Assembly (NCBI GenBank): GCA_964625525.1
Contig: CAZVEE010000016.1
Span: 1 to 50,689, forward strand
Direction: 5' to 3'
Length of the DNA: 50,689 nt
DNA from: CAZVEE01 sp964625525
Lineage (GTDB): Bacteria > Pseudomonadota > Alphaproteobacteria > JAJFIK01
The number at the start of each line of letters is the position of its first letter. The first letter of the stretch is position 1. This document shows positions 17,899 through 26,448 of this stretch, piece after piece. Below the pieces are notes generated by a model, which was not told where the DNA came from, made no database searches, and saw only the letters and a program-made list of their open reading frames with translations. The position numbers were made by a program, and so were the translations under genes.

Positions 17899-18282
17899 AT
17901 GGCCGAGGCACTGATTTTCAAGATCCTGACCCTTGGGCAATGGCGCGCCATGGTCGAGGCCGGTGCGTGCACCGGCGCGCCTGTGGACGTGAAGGACGGG
18001 TACATCCATTTCTCGACCGCCGCGCAACTGGCCCAAACCGCGATGCTGCATTTTGCTGGCCAAGCGGACCTGATGTTGGTCACGGTGGAGGCGGAGCTTC
18101 TAGGCCCGGCCCTCAAATGGGAACCATCGCGGGGTGGGGACTTGTTCCCTCATCTCTATGCGGAGTTACCCATGAGCGCGGTGGCGCGAGTGGATCCGCT
18201 GCCGCTCGGGCCCAATGGCGTGCACCAGTTTCCGCTGGATCTGGAGATCGCGCCGGCGGCGAGCGCGGAACGGGCGCCATGA
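17899..18282 (+). CDS. DUF952 domain protein
   Basis: The 127-residue product matches the small DUF952 family: it opens with ALIFKILTLGQWRAM, has the conserved GYIHFSTAAQLAQTA, and contains LKWEPSRGGDLFPHLYAELP. The fold resembles ADP-ribosyl-transferase-like small domains, but no activity is established. ATG at 17899 is preferred, with AGGGAG (17888-17893) upstream; a TTG at 17884 is in frame. Its stop overlaps the pyrD start by 4 nt. This family is commonly found right before pyrD in Alphaproteobacteria, which supports the call. Confidence 0.9.
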   Translation: MAEALIFKILTLGQWRAMVEAGACTGAPVDVKDGYIHFSTAAQLAQTAMLHFAGQADLMLVTVEAELLGPALKWEPSRGGDLFPHLYAELPMSAVARVDPLPLGPNGVHQFPLDLEIAPAASAERAP

Positions 18283-19376
18283 CTGGTTGGGCCTTCGATT
18301 TGGTGCGTCCGCTCTTGTTTATGCTGGATGCGGAACAGGCGCACGGGCTCACCCTCCGGGCCTTGCGCTGGGGGCTTGGTGGCACGGGCGGGCATGAGAG
18401 CGCGGCTTTGACCCAAACGCTCTGGGGGCTGGATTTTCCCAATCCACTCGGTCTTGCGGCGGGTTTTGACAAGAACGCGGATGTGCCCGATGCCATGTTG
18501 CGCCTGGGCCTTGGCTTCACTGAATGCGGCACCGTCACACCGCGGCCGCAAGCGGGGAACCCACGCCCGCGCATTTTCCGCCTGCGCGAGGATGAGGCGG
18601 TGATCAACCGCCTCGGCTTTAACAATGGCGGTCTTGCGGTTGCTCGTGAGCGGCTTGCGGCGCGCCGGGGCCGGCCGGGTTTGGTGGGCGCTAATCTTGG
18701 GGCGAACAAGGACAGTGCGGACAAGGCGGCCGATTATGTGCTTTGTCTGGAAGCGCTCTATCTGCTTGCGGATTACTTTACAATCAATGTGTCCTCGCCC
18801 AATACGCCGGGCCTGCGCGGGCTTCAGAACCGCGCTGAGTTGGAGGACCTGTTGGGCCGGCTCATGGCGGCGCGGGCGGCCCTGGCCGGAGGGGCGACTG
18901 CCAAGCCGCTTTTGTTGAAAGTGGCGCCGGATCTGGGCGAGGGACAAGCTGACGAGATTGCCGCCGTGTGCCTTGCCCATCATGTGGATGGGCTTATCGT
19001 TTCCAACACAACGGTGGCGCGGCCTGATCATTTGCGCGGGTCGGCGCGCGGGGAAATGGGGGGGCTCTCTGGCGCCCCCCTCTTCGCCGCGTCGACCGAA
19101 GTGCTTGCCACCTTCTATCAGGCCACTCAGGGGCGCCTGCCGCTTGTGGGCGTGGGCGGGGTGGCGTCCGGTGTGCAGGCTTATGAAAAGATCCTCAAGG
19201 GCGCATCGCTCGTACAGCTTTACACCGGTCTCGTTTATGGTGGCCCCGGATTGATCACTCAGATCCTAATGGACCTGGAGATGCTGTTGGGTCGCGACGG
19301 TTTCGGCCATGTGAGTGAAGCGGTGGGTGCGGCTCATCGCGGCTTTGTGTCATTGGCTCTGGCGGAAGCGGCGTGA
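18279..19376 (+). CDS. pyrD: Dihydroorotate dehydrogenase (quinone)
   Basis: The 365-residue class 2 enzyme oxidises dihydroorotate to orotate in pyrimidine synthesis and passes electrons to quinone at the inner membrane. The FMN/orotate site is seen in NPLGLAAGFDKNAD (55-68) and INRLGFNNGG (109-118). The catalytic serine of class 2 enzymes is S173 in NVSSPNTPGLRG. The N-terminal amphipathic helices used for membrane and quinone contact are present. The ATG at 18279 overlaps the DUF952 stop (ATGA), so a longer upstream open frame in the same phase is not the real start. Confidence 0.96.
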   Translation: MTGWAFDLVRPLLFMLDAEQAHGLTLRALRWGLGGTGGHESAALTQTLWGLDFPNPLGLAAGFDKNADVPDAMLRLGLGFTECGTVTPRPQAGNPRPRIFRLREDEAVINRLGFNNGGLAVARERLAARRGRPGLVGANLGANKDSADKAADYVLCLEALYLLADYFTINVSSPNTPGLRGLQNRAELEDLLGRLMAARAALAGGATAKPLLLKVAPDLGEGQADEIAAVCLAHHVDGLIVSNTTVARPDHLRGSARGEMGGLSGAPLFAASTEVLATFYQATQGRLPLVGVGGVASGVQAYEKILKGASLVQLYTGLVYGGPGLITQILMDLEMLLGRDGFGHVSEAVGAAHRGFVSLALAEAA

Positions 19377-20077
19377 TGGCGGTGAATGATTATACTGTTC
19401 TGGGCACCGATTATGCCCGGGAGACCGTGTCAGGCACAAAGTATCTGGCGTTCCGGGATGTGCCGGCCCTGATCGAGGCTTATGCACCGGGGCGCCGGAC
19501 GCTCGATTTCGGCTGCGGCAGCGGCAAGTCCTCCCGTTTTTTGAAAGAGGCCGGCTGCGACGTGGTCGGTGTCGATATCGCGGCCGAGCAAGTGGCTCTG
19601 GCGCGCGAGATTGATCCGAGCGGGGATTATCGGCTGTTGGAGCCGGGCACCCTCCCGGTGGAGGCCGGCTCGTTCGATCTGGTGTTCTCTTCGCTGGTGT
19701 TTCTGGAAATGAACAGCATTGCGATGATGACCGAGGCCATGCGCTCGGTCCGTGCGGCGCTGAAACCCGAGGGGGTGTTCTTGATGGTCACCTGTGCCGA
19801 TGATTTCTACCGGCACGATTGGTTGTCCTACGATGTGGATTTTCCCGAGAACAAGGACCCGCGGCCTGGTGACACGGTGCGTGTGACCTTTCTGGACGTG
19901 GGTCTGGAGTTGACCGATTATTACTGGCGCGATGTGGATTACACGCAGGCCTTCGAGGCGGCCGGCTTCACCATTGCCGAGCGGCGCTGGCCACTCGGTC
20001 ATGCGGATGAGCCCTATGCCTGGAAGGACGAGTTGCATCACTCGCCCATGCTCTATTATGTGGCGCGGCCCGTGTGA
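19376..20077 (+). CDS. Class I SAM-dependent methyltransferase
   Basis: This 233-residue protein has the SAM-binding motif I DFGCGSGKSSRFL, motif II with the acidic residue in VVGVDIAAEQVALA, and motif IV in GSFDLVFSSLVF. It likely acts on a small molecule; nothing in the sequence names the substrate. The ATG at 19376 shares its A with the last base of the pyrD stop codon, so translation is coupled. A GTG one codon upstream is also possible. Confidence 0.88.
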   Translation: MAVNDYTVLGTDYARETVSGTKYLAFRDVPALIEAYAPGRRTLDFGCGSGKSSRFLKEAGCDVVGVDIAAEQVALAREIDPSGDYRLLEPGTLPVEAGSFDLVFSSLVFLEMNSIAMMTEAMRSVRAALKPEGVFLMVTCADDFYRHDWLSYDVDFPENKDPRPGDTVRVTFLDVGLELTDYYWRDVDYTQAFEAAGFTIAERRWPLGHADEPYAWKDELHHSPMLYYVARPV

Positions 20078-20108
20078 GGGGTGGTGCCAGACACTATAGG
20101 TCCTCCGC

Positions 20109-21020
20109 GTGCTGCCTGTCGTTTATCATCCTGACTATACGGCGCCCCTGGATACGGGGCACCGTTTCCCCATGGGCAAATATGATCGTCTGTGTGCGGT
20201 ACTGGTTGCCGATGGGCTCGTGAGCCGTGAGGCGCTGCTGCACCCCGAGCCGGCGCCCGTGACCCTTGTGGAGGCGGCCCATGATCCCGCTTATGTGGCG
20301 GGCGTGATTGAGGGCACGCTGGACAAGGCGGCCGTGCGGCGGATTGGTCTGCCGAACACAGAGCGGGTGGCGCGTCGGTCCCGTTTGGCCTGTGCTGGCA
20401 CGTTGCTCACGGCCCGGCTTGCCTTTCAACACGGGGCTGCTTGCAACACCGCGGGCGGCAGTCACCATGCGGCGCGGGGCCACGGGGCGGGCTTCAGCGT
20501 CTTCAACGATGTGGCAGTGGCGGCCTATGCGTTGCTTGCCGAGGGCGCGGTCGGCCGGGTTCTGGTGGTGGATCTCGACGTGCATCAAGGGGACGGTACG
20601 GCGGAGATTTTTGCCGGAGATATGCGGGTCTTCACCTTTTCCATGCATGGGGAAAAGAACTTTCCCGTGCGCAAACAGGCCAGTGATCTGGATGTGGGAT
20701 TGCCGGATGGCATGGAGGACGATGCGTATCTCGCGGTGCTGGAGGATCATTTGGGGCCGATGCTGGAGCATGTGCGCCCGGATATCGTCTTCTACAATGC
20801 CGGTGTCGATCCGCATAAAGAAGACCGCCTCGGCCGCTTGGCTCTCAGCGATGAGGGCCTGAAGGCGCGGGATAGGATGGTGGTGGAGGCATGCCTGTCG
20901 CGCGGCGTGCCGTTGGCGGGCGTTATCGGCGGGGGCTATTCCCACGATGTGGACGCACTGGCGCGCCGTCACGCGTTTCTGCATCACAGTGTGGCTGCGG
21001 GCCTGCGCCAGCACGGCTGA
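20109..21020 (+). CDS. Histone deacetylase family protein (acetylpolyamine/AcuC-like)
   Basis: This 303-residue protein is a bacterial member of the zinc-dependent deacetylase superfamily. Visible are the tandem His HH at 119-120, the zinc ligands D157 and H159 in DLDVHQGDGT, and D233 in GVDPHKED. The catalytic Tyr lies in GGGYSHDVD. Family members remove acetyl groups from polyamines, acetoin-pathway enzymes or other amides; the substrate here is unknown. The start is GTG at 20109. The last 98 nt overlap, tail to tail, the DUF2256 gene on the opposite strand. Confidence 0.93.
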   Translation: MLPVVYHPDYTAPLDTGHRFPMGKYDRLCAVLVADGLVSREALLHPEPAPVTLVEAAHDPAYVAGVIEGTLDKAAVRRIGLPNTERVARRSRLACAGTLLTARLAFQHGAACNTAGGSHHAARGHGAGFSVFNDVAVAAYALLAEGAVGRVLVVDLDVHQGDGTAEIFAGDMRVFTFSMHGEKNFPVRKQASDLDVGLPDGMEDDAYLAVLEDHLGPMLEHVRPDIVFYNAGVDPHKEDRLGRLALSDEGLKARDRMVVEACLSRGVPLAGVIGGGYSHDVDALARRHAFLHHSVAAGLRQHG

Positions 21021-21159
21021 GCTTTGCCGCGCTGGAACAGCGTTTGGAACAGTAAATCACCTGCTCCCAGTCCCGCTCCCATTTTTTACGCCACGAGAAG
21101 GGGCGCTCGCAGACGGGGCATATCTTGCTCGGCAAGCTGAGTTTCTTGTGCGCCATCAT
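20923..21159 (-). CDS. DUF2256 zinc-ribbon-like protein
   Basis: This 78-residue protein carries the complete DUF2256 motif: KICPVCERPFSWRKKWERDW followed by YCSKRC. Cysteines 14, 17, 37 and 41 could bind one zinc. The remaining 35 residues are low-complexity and lie over the end of the antisense deacetylase gene, so they may not be under selection. DUF2256 genes are repeatedly found beside, or fused to, photolyase/cryptochrome genes. Here the ATG follows the photolyase stop without a gap, and GGGGAG lies 5 nt upstream. A role in cofactor or DNA handling for the photolyase is inference. Confidence 0.88.
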   Translation of the reverse strand: MMAHKKLSLPSKICPVCERPFSWRKKWERDWEQVIYCSKRCSSAAKLSRAGAGPQPHCDAETRDGAPVRPHRGNSPRR

Positions 21160-22746
21160 TCACTCCCCGCCCAGATCCATGGTGAGCTGCGCCGAAGCTC
21201 TTGCGTGACGCCGCGTGCGGCGCGGGCGCTGACCGGTCTGGTTCAGGCCGCTTTTGCGGCTGCCGTGGCGGGTCTGGATGGCGTCGGCTTCGCCGCGAAA
21301 GCCTTCACCGCGGCGCATGGCATAGACCCGTTCTTTCGCCTCGCGCGCGGCGGCCACCGGATCCACGATGGGGTCGGGATAGTGACGACCCAGTACAACG
21401 CCGCTATCGGCGCGCGCCGCTTTGGTCATTTTCCAGGGTTCGTGAATGAACCGGGTGGGCACGGCGGCCAATTCCGGGACCCAACGGCGAATAAAGGCCC
21501 CGTCCGAATCATGATCCTTACCCTGCTTCACGGGATTATAAATGCGGATGGTGTTGATGCCCGTCGTGCCCGATTGCATCTGCATTTGCGGAAAGTGGAT
21601 ACCTGGCTCAAAATCCGTGAACTGCCGGGCCAGGTGCAAGGCGGGCTCGCGCCAATGCAGCCACAGATGATAGGCGGACACCGCCGCCAGCATCGCCCGC
21701 ATGCGGAAATTGATATAGCCCGAATGGCGCAAGGCCCGCATACAGGCATCGCAGAAGGGCAAACCCGTTTGACCCTCTGCCCACGCCTCGAACCGCGCTC
21801 GGTCGAACGCCCCCTCCCGCATGCCGTCATAGCCGCGATGCAGGTTGCGGTGTTCGATATCCGTCTGGTCCTCCAGTTTCTGCATAAAATGGCAATGCCA
21901 ATGCAGCCGCGCGATAAAGCTCTGGACGGACTGTTTCCAAGGGGTCGTCTCCGGTCCGCCAAGCGCTGCCAGGTCGTCCTGGCGCCGCAACGCGGCCTGA
22001 TAGCATTCGCGCATGGACAGACTGCCCCAGGCCAGATGCGGGCTGATGCGCGAGCATTGTTCATAGGCGGTGTTGGGGCTTGACATGGCGCGGCGGTAGT
22101 CGCGCCCGCGCTCATGCAGGAATGTATAGAGGATGTCCGTCCCCGCATCGCGCCCGCCGCGCTGGCGCCCCGGGCAGGGATCGTGCCCCAGACCCAGATC
22201 AGCGGCGCTGGGGATGGGGCCCGGATCGAGGCCCGACAGCGGTTTGAGGGCCGGGGGCTTTGCCGGTGGGCGCGCCATCAGGCGGTTCCATGTCTGCGCC
22301 CATCCGTCGCGGCTTTTCAGGCCGCGAATGACCCCGGTCTGGCGCAATTGCCGCCACGGCAAACCGTGGCTGCGGGCCCAACGCGCCACGGCCTTGTCCC
22401 GGTCATAGGTCCAGGCCTGCCCGGTTTCCTCATGCGACCACAGCGCCACCGCACCGAGGCGGCGGGCGTCCTCGAGGGCATCGATCACGGTGCCGGTGCG
22501 GATCACCAGGGGCTGGCCCAGCGCGGCAAGGGCACGGCGCAGCTCCTCCAAGCAGTCGGTGATGAAGGCCCAATGCCGCCCCGCCATTTCCGGTTGCGCC
22601 CACAGCTCCGGTTCGGCCACGTAAAGGGGCAGGACAGGGCCAGCCGCGGCCGCCTCGGCCAAAGGCGCGTGGTCATGCACACGCAAATCGCGTTTGAACC
22701 AGACGATCTGTAAAGGGTCTTTCGGCGATGCAGGGTGGCGAGGCAT
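21160..22746 (-). CDS. Cryptochrome/photolyase family protein
   Basis: The 528-residue flavoprotein starts with the Rossmann antenna domain (IVWFKRDLRVHDHAPLAEA) and continues with the helical FAD-binding domain. The FAD/DNA-contact region differs from classical PhrB: it reads QMQMQSGTTGINTIRIYNPVK rather than the common 'WxAGxGxDAxPYFRIFNP'. It is therefore probably the DUF2256-associated subgroup, whose lesion specificity I cannot state (CPD repair, 6-4 repair or blue-light sensing). The basic C-terminal 40 residues are extra. ATG at 22746 is chosen over an upstream start at 22806 because the divergent gene starts at 22794. Confidence 0.9.
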   Translation of the reverse strand: MPRHPASPKDPLQIVWFKRDLRVHDHAPLAEAAAAGPVLPLYVAEPELWAQPEMAGRHWAFITDCLEELRRALAALGQPLVIRTGTVIDALEDARRLGAVALWSHEETGQAWTYDRDKAVARWARSHGLPWRQLRQTGVIRGLKSRDGWAQTWNRLMARPPAKPPALKPLSGLDPGPIPSAADLGLGHDPCPGRQRGGRDAGTDILYTFLHERGRDYRRAMSSPNTAYEQCSRISPHLAWGSLSMRECYQAALRRQDDLAALGGPETTPWKQSVQSFIARLHWHCHFMQKLEDQTDIEHRNLHRGYDGMREGAFDRARFEAWAEGQTGLPFCDACMRALRHSGYINFRMRAMLAAVSAYHLWLHWREPALHLARQFTDFEPGIHFPQMQMQSGTTGINTIRIYNPVKQGKDHDSDGAFIRRWVPELAAVPTRFIHEPWKMTKAARADSGVVLGRHYPDPIVDPVAAAREAKERVYAMRRGEGFRGEADAIQTRHGSRKSGLNQTGQRPRRTRRHARASAQLTMDLGGE

Positions 22747-22793
22747 GGTGTCCTGTGCGTCACGATGGGTGAGTGAGAGAAATGGAGCGCGGC

Positions 22794-23795
22794 ATGGCGG
22801 TGGCAATCATCGGAGCAGGCATTGCGGGTCTTGCCTGTGCTCAGGCGCTGGCGGCGGCGGGCGTTACGGCGCTTGATCATTTCGACAAGGGGCGGGGGCC
22901 TGGCGGGCGGGCCTCCACGCGCCGAGCGTCCACGCGCCAGGCTGACGGCGATTTGCGCTTTGACCATGGCGCCCAGTACTTCCGCGTCCGCGACCCAGCT
23001 TTTCAGGCGCTTGTAACGGGTTGGGAGGCGGCGGGGCGCGCGGCCCGTTGGCCGGGCCAGTTTGCCACCATCACCAATGGCGTCGCCCATACCGATGCGG
23101 ACGAGACGCCGCGCTATGTGGGCACACCGCGCATGAACGCGCTGGTGGCAGGCGACGCGGAGGCGGTGCGTTTCGGCGCCCAAGCCACCGCCCTGACCCG
23201 CGAGGGGGACGTGTGGTGGGTCACGATTGGCGAGAGCGAGCGGGCCGGCCCGTACCGCGCCGTGGCGCTGGCGATCCCGTCGGTCCAGGCCGCGACCTTA
23301 CTCGCCCCCGTCGCGCCCGCGCTTAAGGCCCATGTGGAGCAGGCGGTGCTTGCCCCGTGTTGGGCGGTGATGGCGGCTTATGAGACCCGGCCTGCTTTTG
23401 CGTTCGATGGGGCGTTGGTGGAGGGCGGTCCGGTGGCCTGGGTGGCGCGGGAGGCCTCAAAGCCTGGCCGCATGGGAGAGGGGCCTTCTGCCTGGGTGCT
23501 GCACAGCGCGCCGGCTTGGACTCGCAAACATCTGGAAAACACGGCTGACGCGGTCACCGCGGCTCTGACGGACGCGTTTGCCTGCTTGTGCGATGCGCCC
23601 CCGCCCGCGCTCGTCCATGCATCGGCCCATCGCTGGCGGTATGCCCGGGTGGAGACGCCGCTGGGTGCGCCGATGGTTTGGGACGCAGATCTGGGACTTG
23701 GCGCCTGTGGTGACTGGTGCCTGGGGCCGCGCATCGAAGCGGCCTGGCAATCGGGCCATGCGCTGGGCGAGCGCATGGCGGAGCGGCTGTCTTAA
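22794..23795 (+). CDS. Renalase-like FAD-dependent oxidoreductase
   Basis: This 333-residue protein opens with the dinucleotide-binding motif VAIIGAGIAGLACAQAL, then DKGRGPGGRASTRR and FDHGAQYF, which are typical of the renalase/NAD(P)-binding amine-oxidase-like group. It ends with the second FAD-contact GLGACGDWCLGPRIEAAWQSG. Bacterial renalases reoxidise off-pathway dihydro-NAD(P) isomers; other members are poorly known. ATG at 22794 has GGAG 6 nt upstream. It is divergent from the photolyase gene with only 47 nt between starts, so the two likely share a control region. Confidence 0.88.
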   Translation: MAVAIIGAGIAGLACAQALAAAGVTALDHFDKGRGPGGRASTRRASTRQADGDLRFDHGAQYFRVRDPAFQALVTGWEAAGRAARWPGQFATITNGVAHTDADETPRYVGTPRMNALVAGDAEAVRFGAQATALTREGDVWWVTIGESERAGPYRAVALAIPSVQAATLLAPVAPALKAHVEQAVLAPCWAVMAAYETRPAFAFDGALVEGGPVAWVAREASKPGRMGEGPSAWVLHSAPAWTRKHLENTADAVTAALTDAFACLCDAPPPALVHASAHRWRYARVETPLGAPMVWDADLGLGACGDWCLGPRIEAAWQSGHALGERMAERLS

Positions 23796-23805
23796 GCATG
23801 CAGCC

Positions 23806-24276
23806 TCAGCCGGCGTCCTGATCCGCCTGCGGTGTCAGCAGAAAATGGCCGTGAATGGCCGCGATGGGGCGGGTGCGATCATCCTGCCACGCCTCGCCAT
23901 GCACATTGACCACGCGGCGGCCTTTCTTGGTCACCACGGCCCGGGCAAACGTGTCCACGGGTTTGCCCGAGCGCAGATACTCCACCGAGATATTCACCGG
24001 CTTGGGCAGCTTCTCGCTCTCGGTCTGGCTGAGCAGTTGCACGATGGCCGTCGTTTCCAGAAAGGCGCCGATGACGCCGCCATGGAGCGCCGGCAATGCC
24101 GGATTGCCGATCAGCATGTCCTGGAACGGCAGGACGGCGGTCAGCCGGTTGCCGTGCTTGTCAATGCGGATCCCTAGAAAATGGGCATACGGAATGCTTT
24201 CGATCAGCCGGGTCAGCGCCTCCGGTGTGGCATCGGGGCCTAGGGCGGAAAGATCAAAGGGGGTCGCAGTGCTCAT
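23806..24276 (-). CDS. PaaI-like hotdog thioesterase (first of two)
   Basis: The 156-residue protein has the hotdog-fold thioesterase signature around PALPALHGGVIGAFLETTAIVQ and the strand NISVEYLRSGKPVD. Such enzymes hydrolyse acyl- or aryl-CoA thioesters. It is convergent with the renalase-like gene and lies 9 nt downstream of a second, diverged thioesterase gene on the same strand, so the two likely form one operon. Confidence 0.88.
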   Translation of the reverse strand: MSTATPFDLSALGPDATPEALTRLIESIPYAHFLGIRIDKHGNRLTAVLPFQDMLIGNPALPALHGGVIGAFLETTAIVQLLSQTESEKLPKPVNISVEYLRSGKPVDTFARAVVTKKGRRVVNVHGEAWQDDRTRPIAAIHGHFLLTPQADQDAG

Positions 24277-24285
24277 GATGCGTTC

Positions 24286-24777
24286 CTATCCCAGCATGAA
24301 AGCAGCGGCGCAGGTGGCAATCGGGTCATCCGCATCAAGATTATAAGCTGAGCCGTGCACGAAGGCGACGGTGCGGGTCATCTTATAACAATGGGCGTGG
24401 GCAAAAATGGTTTGCCCGCTTGTTGCCGGGCGCATGTAATCGATCCGTAGGTCAAGCGTCGCGGTGGCGATCGGTTTTTCCATCGCGGTGAATACGGCGA
24501 TGCCGCCCACATTGTCGAGGATCGTCGTCACGACGCCGCCGTGGATCACGCCCGTGGCCGGATTGCCCACGAGCTTGGGCGAGAATGGCACCCGTACCGC
24601 CGCGTGGTTTCGCCAAGCCTCACACACCACCATGCCGATGGCCTTAGCATGAGGCACGAAGCCCAGCAGCATCTCAATCTTGCCGTCCACGAGTTTGAGC
24701 AGCGGTGGCTCCTCACGCGGCAAATCACGGACAGCCGAGGGCAAAGGCGCCGGGAGAGGAGAGTGGGCATCGGTCAT
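24286..24777 (-). CDS. PaaI-like hotdog thioesterase (second of two)
   Basis: This 163-residue protein belongs to the same family as its neighbour but is clearly diverged. The signature is GNPATGVIHGGVVTTILDNVGG, followed by TLDLRIDYMRPATSG. The paired arrangement may give a heteromeric enzyme or two substrate ranges. ATG at 24777 is preferred; a GTG at 24816 would add 13 residues. It is divergent from the flavin monooxygenase, separated by about 200 nt. Confidence 0.86.
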   Translation of the reverse strand: MTDAHSPLPAPLPSAVRDLPREEPPLLKLVDGKIEMLLGFVPHAKAIGMVVCEAWRNHAAVRVPFSPKLVGNPATGVIHGGVVTTILDNVGGIAVFTAMEKPIATATLDLRIDYMRPATSGQTIFAHAHCYKMTRTVAFVHGSAYNLDADDPIATCAAAFMLG

Positions 24778-24977
24778 GGGCGTTCGGGCCACAATGATGA
24801 GGTGACGTCGCGTCACGGTTTACTCGGATCAGCACAGCGCACTCTATCAGACCAGGGCCGGGGCTGGGCACCCCAATCTGGCGTGATGCCTTGGCTTGAC
24901 GGCGCGCGGGCGAGATCGCAGGCTTGCGACAAAGGGACAAAACCAAGCCCGAGGCCCGGCCCGGAGGAGACGCCGCC

Positions 24978-26399
24978 ATGACTGCCATCGCCACCCAGGA
25001 CGCCGCGTCGGCGTTGCCCCGCTGTTGTATCATCGGTGCGGGCTGTAGCGGCTTTACCACGGCCAAGGCGCTCCAGGATCGTGGGATCCCCTTCGACTGT
25101 TTCGACATGAGCGATCAGATCGGCGGCAACTGGGTCTATAAGAACCGCAACGGCCAATCCGCCTGTTACCAGTCCCTGCATATCGACACGTCAAAATACC
25201 GCATGGCATTCGAGGATTTCCCGATCCCGGATGATTTTCCCGACTTCCCGCACCATGCCCAAGTGCTTGATTACATGAACGCCTATGTGGACCATTTCGG
25301 TCTGCGCGAGCGCATCACTCTTAACACCACAGTGGATTGGTGTGATCAGCGTGCAGATGGCTTGTGGCAGGTGCGCATCAAGCGGGATAATGTGGCGGTG
25401 GAAGAGCGGCTCTATGATGCGGTTTTTGTGTGCAATGGCCATCACTGGAGCCCGCGTTGGCCTGAGCCAGCCTTTCCGGGTGCCGAGCGGTTTGAAGGCG
25501 TGCAGATGCACAGCCACGATTATCTTTCGCCCTTCGAGCCCCACGATATGCGCGAGAAGTCCATCGTCGTCGTAGGCATGGGCAATTCAGCCATGGACAT
25601 TGCCTCAGAGCTTGGGCAGAAGCCTTTCGCCAAGGCGCTTTATCTGTCAGCGCGGCGCGGCGTGTATATTTTCCCGAAATACATCAATGGTGTGCCGGCG
25701 GACAAAAACCCAGCGCCGGCCTGGCTGCCTGCGAGCTGGCGGCGCTGGCTGGCGGCAATCATCTTTGAGCGCACAGTGGGCCGGATGGAGGACTATGGCC
25801 TGCCAAAGCCCGATCACCGGCCACTCGAAGCCCACCCATCCGTTTCCGGAGAAATCCTCACCCGTATCGGTTGCGGCGATGTGATCCCGAAGCCGAACAT
25901 TGCCGAGATCCTGCCCCGCGCCGTGCGCTTCACCGACGGCAGCGAGGTGGACGCGGATGTGATCGTGTATGCCACGGGCTATAATGTGCGCTTTCCATTC
26001 CTGGACGAGACCGCTGTCGGGCTCGCCAACAATCACATCAAACTGTTCAAGCGGGTTTTGCGGCCGGACCGGACGAACTTGTTTTTCATGGCGCTCGCCC
26101 AACCTCTGCCGACGCTTGTGAACTTTGCCGAGCAACAGGCGCGCTGGCTGGCGGATTATCTGGCGGGTGGCTATCACCTGCCGGACGAGGCGGAGATGTG
26201 GCGTATTATTGAGGCGGATGAGGACTATTTCCTCGGGCATTTCTATCAGTCGGCGCGCCATACCATGCAGGTGGATTTCGACGACTATGTGCGCGATCTG
26301 GCGCGGGAGTGGAAGCAGGGTGCTAAACGGGCAGACCGGGCGCAGAACGCCCTGCCGGTGCGTGCGCGGGCGGCGCTGGGAGACACCCCGGCCGCCTAA
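24978..26399 (+). CDS. Flavin-containing monooxygenase
   Basis: The 473-residue enzyme has the FAD motif CCIIGAGCSGFTTAKAL (GxGxxG at 20-25), the NADPH motif VVVGMGNSAMDIASEL, the family fingerprint FEGVQMHSHDYLSP (FxGxxxHxxxY) and the ATGYN motif near the C terminus. These enzymes oxygenate nitrogen, sulfur or ketones with NADPH and O2; fingerprint form and length fit both N/S-monooxygenases and Baeyer-Villiger types. ATG at 24978 has GGAGGAGA 8 nt upstream. The TetR regulator and quinone oxidoreductase that follow may form a degradation or detoxification unit. Confidence 0.92.
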   Translation: MTAIATQDAASALPRCCIIGAGCSGFTTAKALQDRGIPFDCFDMSDQIGGNWVYKNRNGQSACYQSLHIDTSKYRMAFEDFPIPDDFPDFPHHAQVLDYMNAYVDHFGLRERITLNTTVDWCDQRADGLWQVRIKRDNVAVEERLYDAVFVCNGHHWSPRWPEPAFPGAERFEGVQMHSHDYLSPFEPHDMREKSIVVVGMGNSAMDIASELGQKPFAKALYLSARRGVYIFPKYINGVPADKNPAPAWLPASWRRWLAAIIFERTVGRMEDYGLPKPDHRPLEAHPSVSGEILTRIGCGDVIPKPNIAEILPRAVRFTDGSEVDADVIVYATGYNVRFPFLDETAVGLANNHIKLFKRVLRPDRTNLFFMALAQPLPTLVNFAEQQARWLADYLAGGYHLPDEAEMWRIIEADEDYFLGHFYQSARHTMQVDFDDYVRDLAREWKQGAKRADRAQNALPVRARAALGDTPAA

Positions 26400-26448
26400 C
26401 TGGCGCGCCGACCTTGCACGGGCGCGTTAAACCGGGCATCAACGAAGG

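Noticed and set aside
17940..18278. Upstream extension of the pyrD reading frame
   Set aside because: It overlaps the DUF952 gene almost completely and encodes Arg/Gly-rich filler; the ATG at 18279 fits the family start.
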